Shown here piece by piece: positions 14,727-14,823 of a DNA stretch of 14,823 bases. Both the position numbers and the translations under genes were made by a program. Source of the stretch: Clostridia bacterium. Lineage in GTDB: Bacteria; Bacillota; Clostridia; Oscillospirales; CAG-272. Position 1 is the first letter of the stretch, and every line of letters begins with the position of its first letter. Under the pieces are notes generated by a model. That model was not told where the DNA came from and did no database searches. It saw only the letters and a program-made list of their open reading frames with translations. Location of the stretch: assembly GCA_900754175.1 (NCBI GenBank), contig CAAEBS010000089.1, positions 1 through 14,823 of the forward strand. The letters are read 5' to 3'.

Positions 14727-14823
14727 TACCCCTTTCAAAAGACTTTGAAACAAGGGGTAGAGGGATTGCTAACCCGGGGTTTTACCGTTTCGGGGGTTTA
14801 GCACGGGGTCGGTGCGCTCGACG
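14693..14823 (+). repeat. Dispersed hairpin plus tRNA-like repeat, right copy (cut by window edge)
   Basis: This is the plus-strand counterpart of 49-181. It holds a perfect hairpin (14693-14726) and a second stem, ACCCCTT (14728-14734) with AAGGGGT (14752-14758), enclosing TCAAA/TTTGA. A linker with CCCGGGGTTTTACCG follows, then the tRNA-like start GGGGGTT-TA (14792-14800) and a D-arm-like hairpin GCAC/GTGC (14801-14815). Identity to the left copy continues to the last base of the window, so the element certainly extends further. Confidence 0.8.

Noticed and set aside
12813..14753. 646-codon open frame on the minus strand opposite the EF-G-like gene
   Set aside because: It is antisense to a well-conserved gene, is rich in His and Arg with no domain, and runs into the repeat. 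It is a codon-bias shadow.
1..14823. Defence system, prophage, insertion sequence or CRISPR array
   Set aside because: No nuclease, integrase, transposase or direct-repeat array is present. The lone ATPase has no partner gene and sits in a biosynthetic operon.
14693..14823. End repeats as terminal inverted repeats of a 14.8 kb transposon
   Set aside because: No transposase or recombinase lies between them, the content is housekeeping genes, and the right copy's hairpin doubles as a gene-end structure.

Overview
This window looks like chromosomal DNA from a low-GC-lineage but GC-rich Bacillota, most likely a gut-type Clostridia (Oscillospirales/Ruminococcaceae-like). The clues are a FeoB-associated Cys-rich small protein behind feoB, a YerC/TrpR-like gene heading the his operon, the HisZ plus short HisG arrangement, a PHP-type histidinol phosphatase, a second EF-G-like GTPase, and strong AGGAGG ribosome binding sites. 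The assignment is an inference from gene content; no rRNA or species marker is present.

Layout, left to right. (1) 1-181: a structured dispersed repeat read on the minus strand (terminator-like hairpin, spacer, then a tRNA-like segment that runs off the left edge). (2) 234-2836, plus strand: an iron-uptake operon feoA-feoB-small Cys-rich membrane protein. It has an extended -10 promoter, a perfect TTAGTC-TT-GACTAA operator-like palindrome just after the start point, ATGA stop/start overlaps, and a strong hairpin terminator. (3) 2835-12290, minus strand: an operon of 12 genes in the order yerC, hisZ, hisG, hisD, hisC, hisB, hisH, hisA, hisF, hisIE, hisJ, AAA ATPase. It converges on feo and shares the same bidirectional terminator. 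(4) 12291-12629: a divergent control region. (5) 12630-14687, plus strand: an EF-G-like translational GTPase with a Tyr in place of the catalytic His. (6) 14693-14823: a second copy of the dispersed repeat, inverted relative to the first, cut by the right edge.

How the genes work together. The his operon encodes every step from PRPP plus ATP to histidine: HisZ/HisG, HisIE, HisA, HisH/HisF, HisB, HisC, HisJ and HisD. Most genes overlap by a few bases, which suggests translational coupling. The only larger gaps (hisZ-hisG, hisD-hisC) both carry short hairpins. The yerC promoter (TTGACA-17-TATACT) is covered by a perfect 7-2-7 palindrome and the leader is only about 30 nt, too short for a T-box. 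Repression by the TrpR-like product of the first gene is therefore the simplest model. The feo genes encode a ferrous iron transporter with a candidate iron-responsive operator.

Most of the window is conserved housekeeping metabolism. I see no CRISPR array, phage genes, transposase or recognisable defence system. The least explained material is the pair of inverted, tRNA-like, hairpin-rich repeats at the two ends; second are the three promoter-proximal palindromes and the EF-G paralogue.
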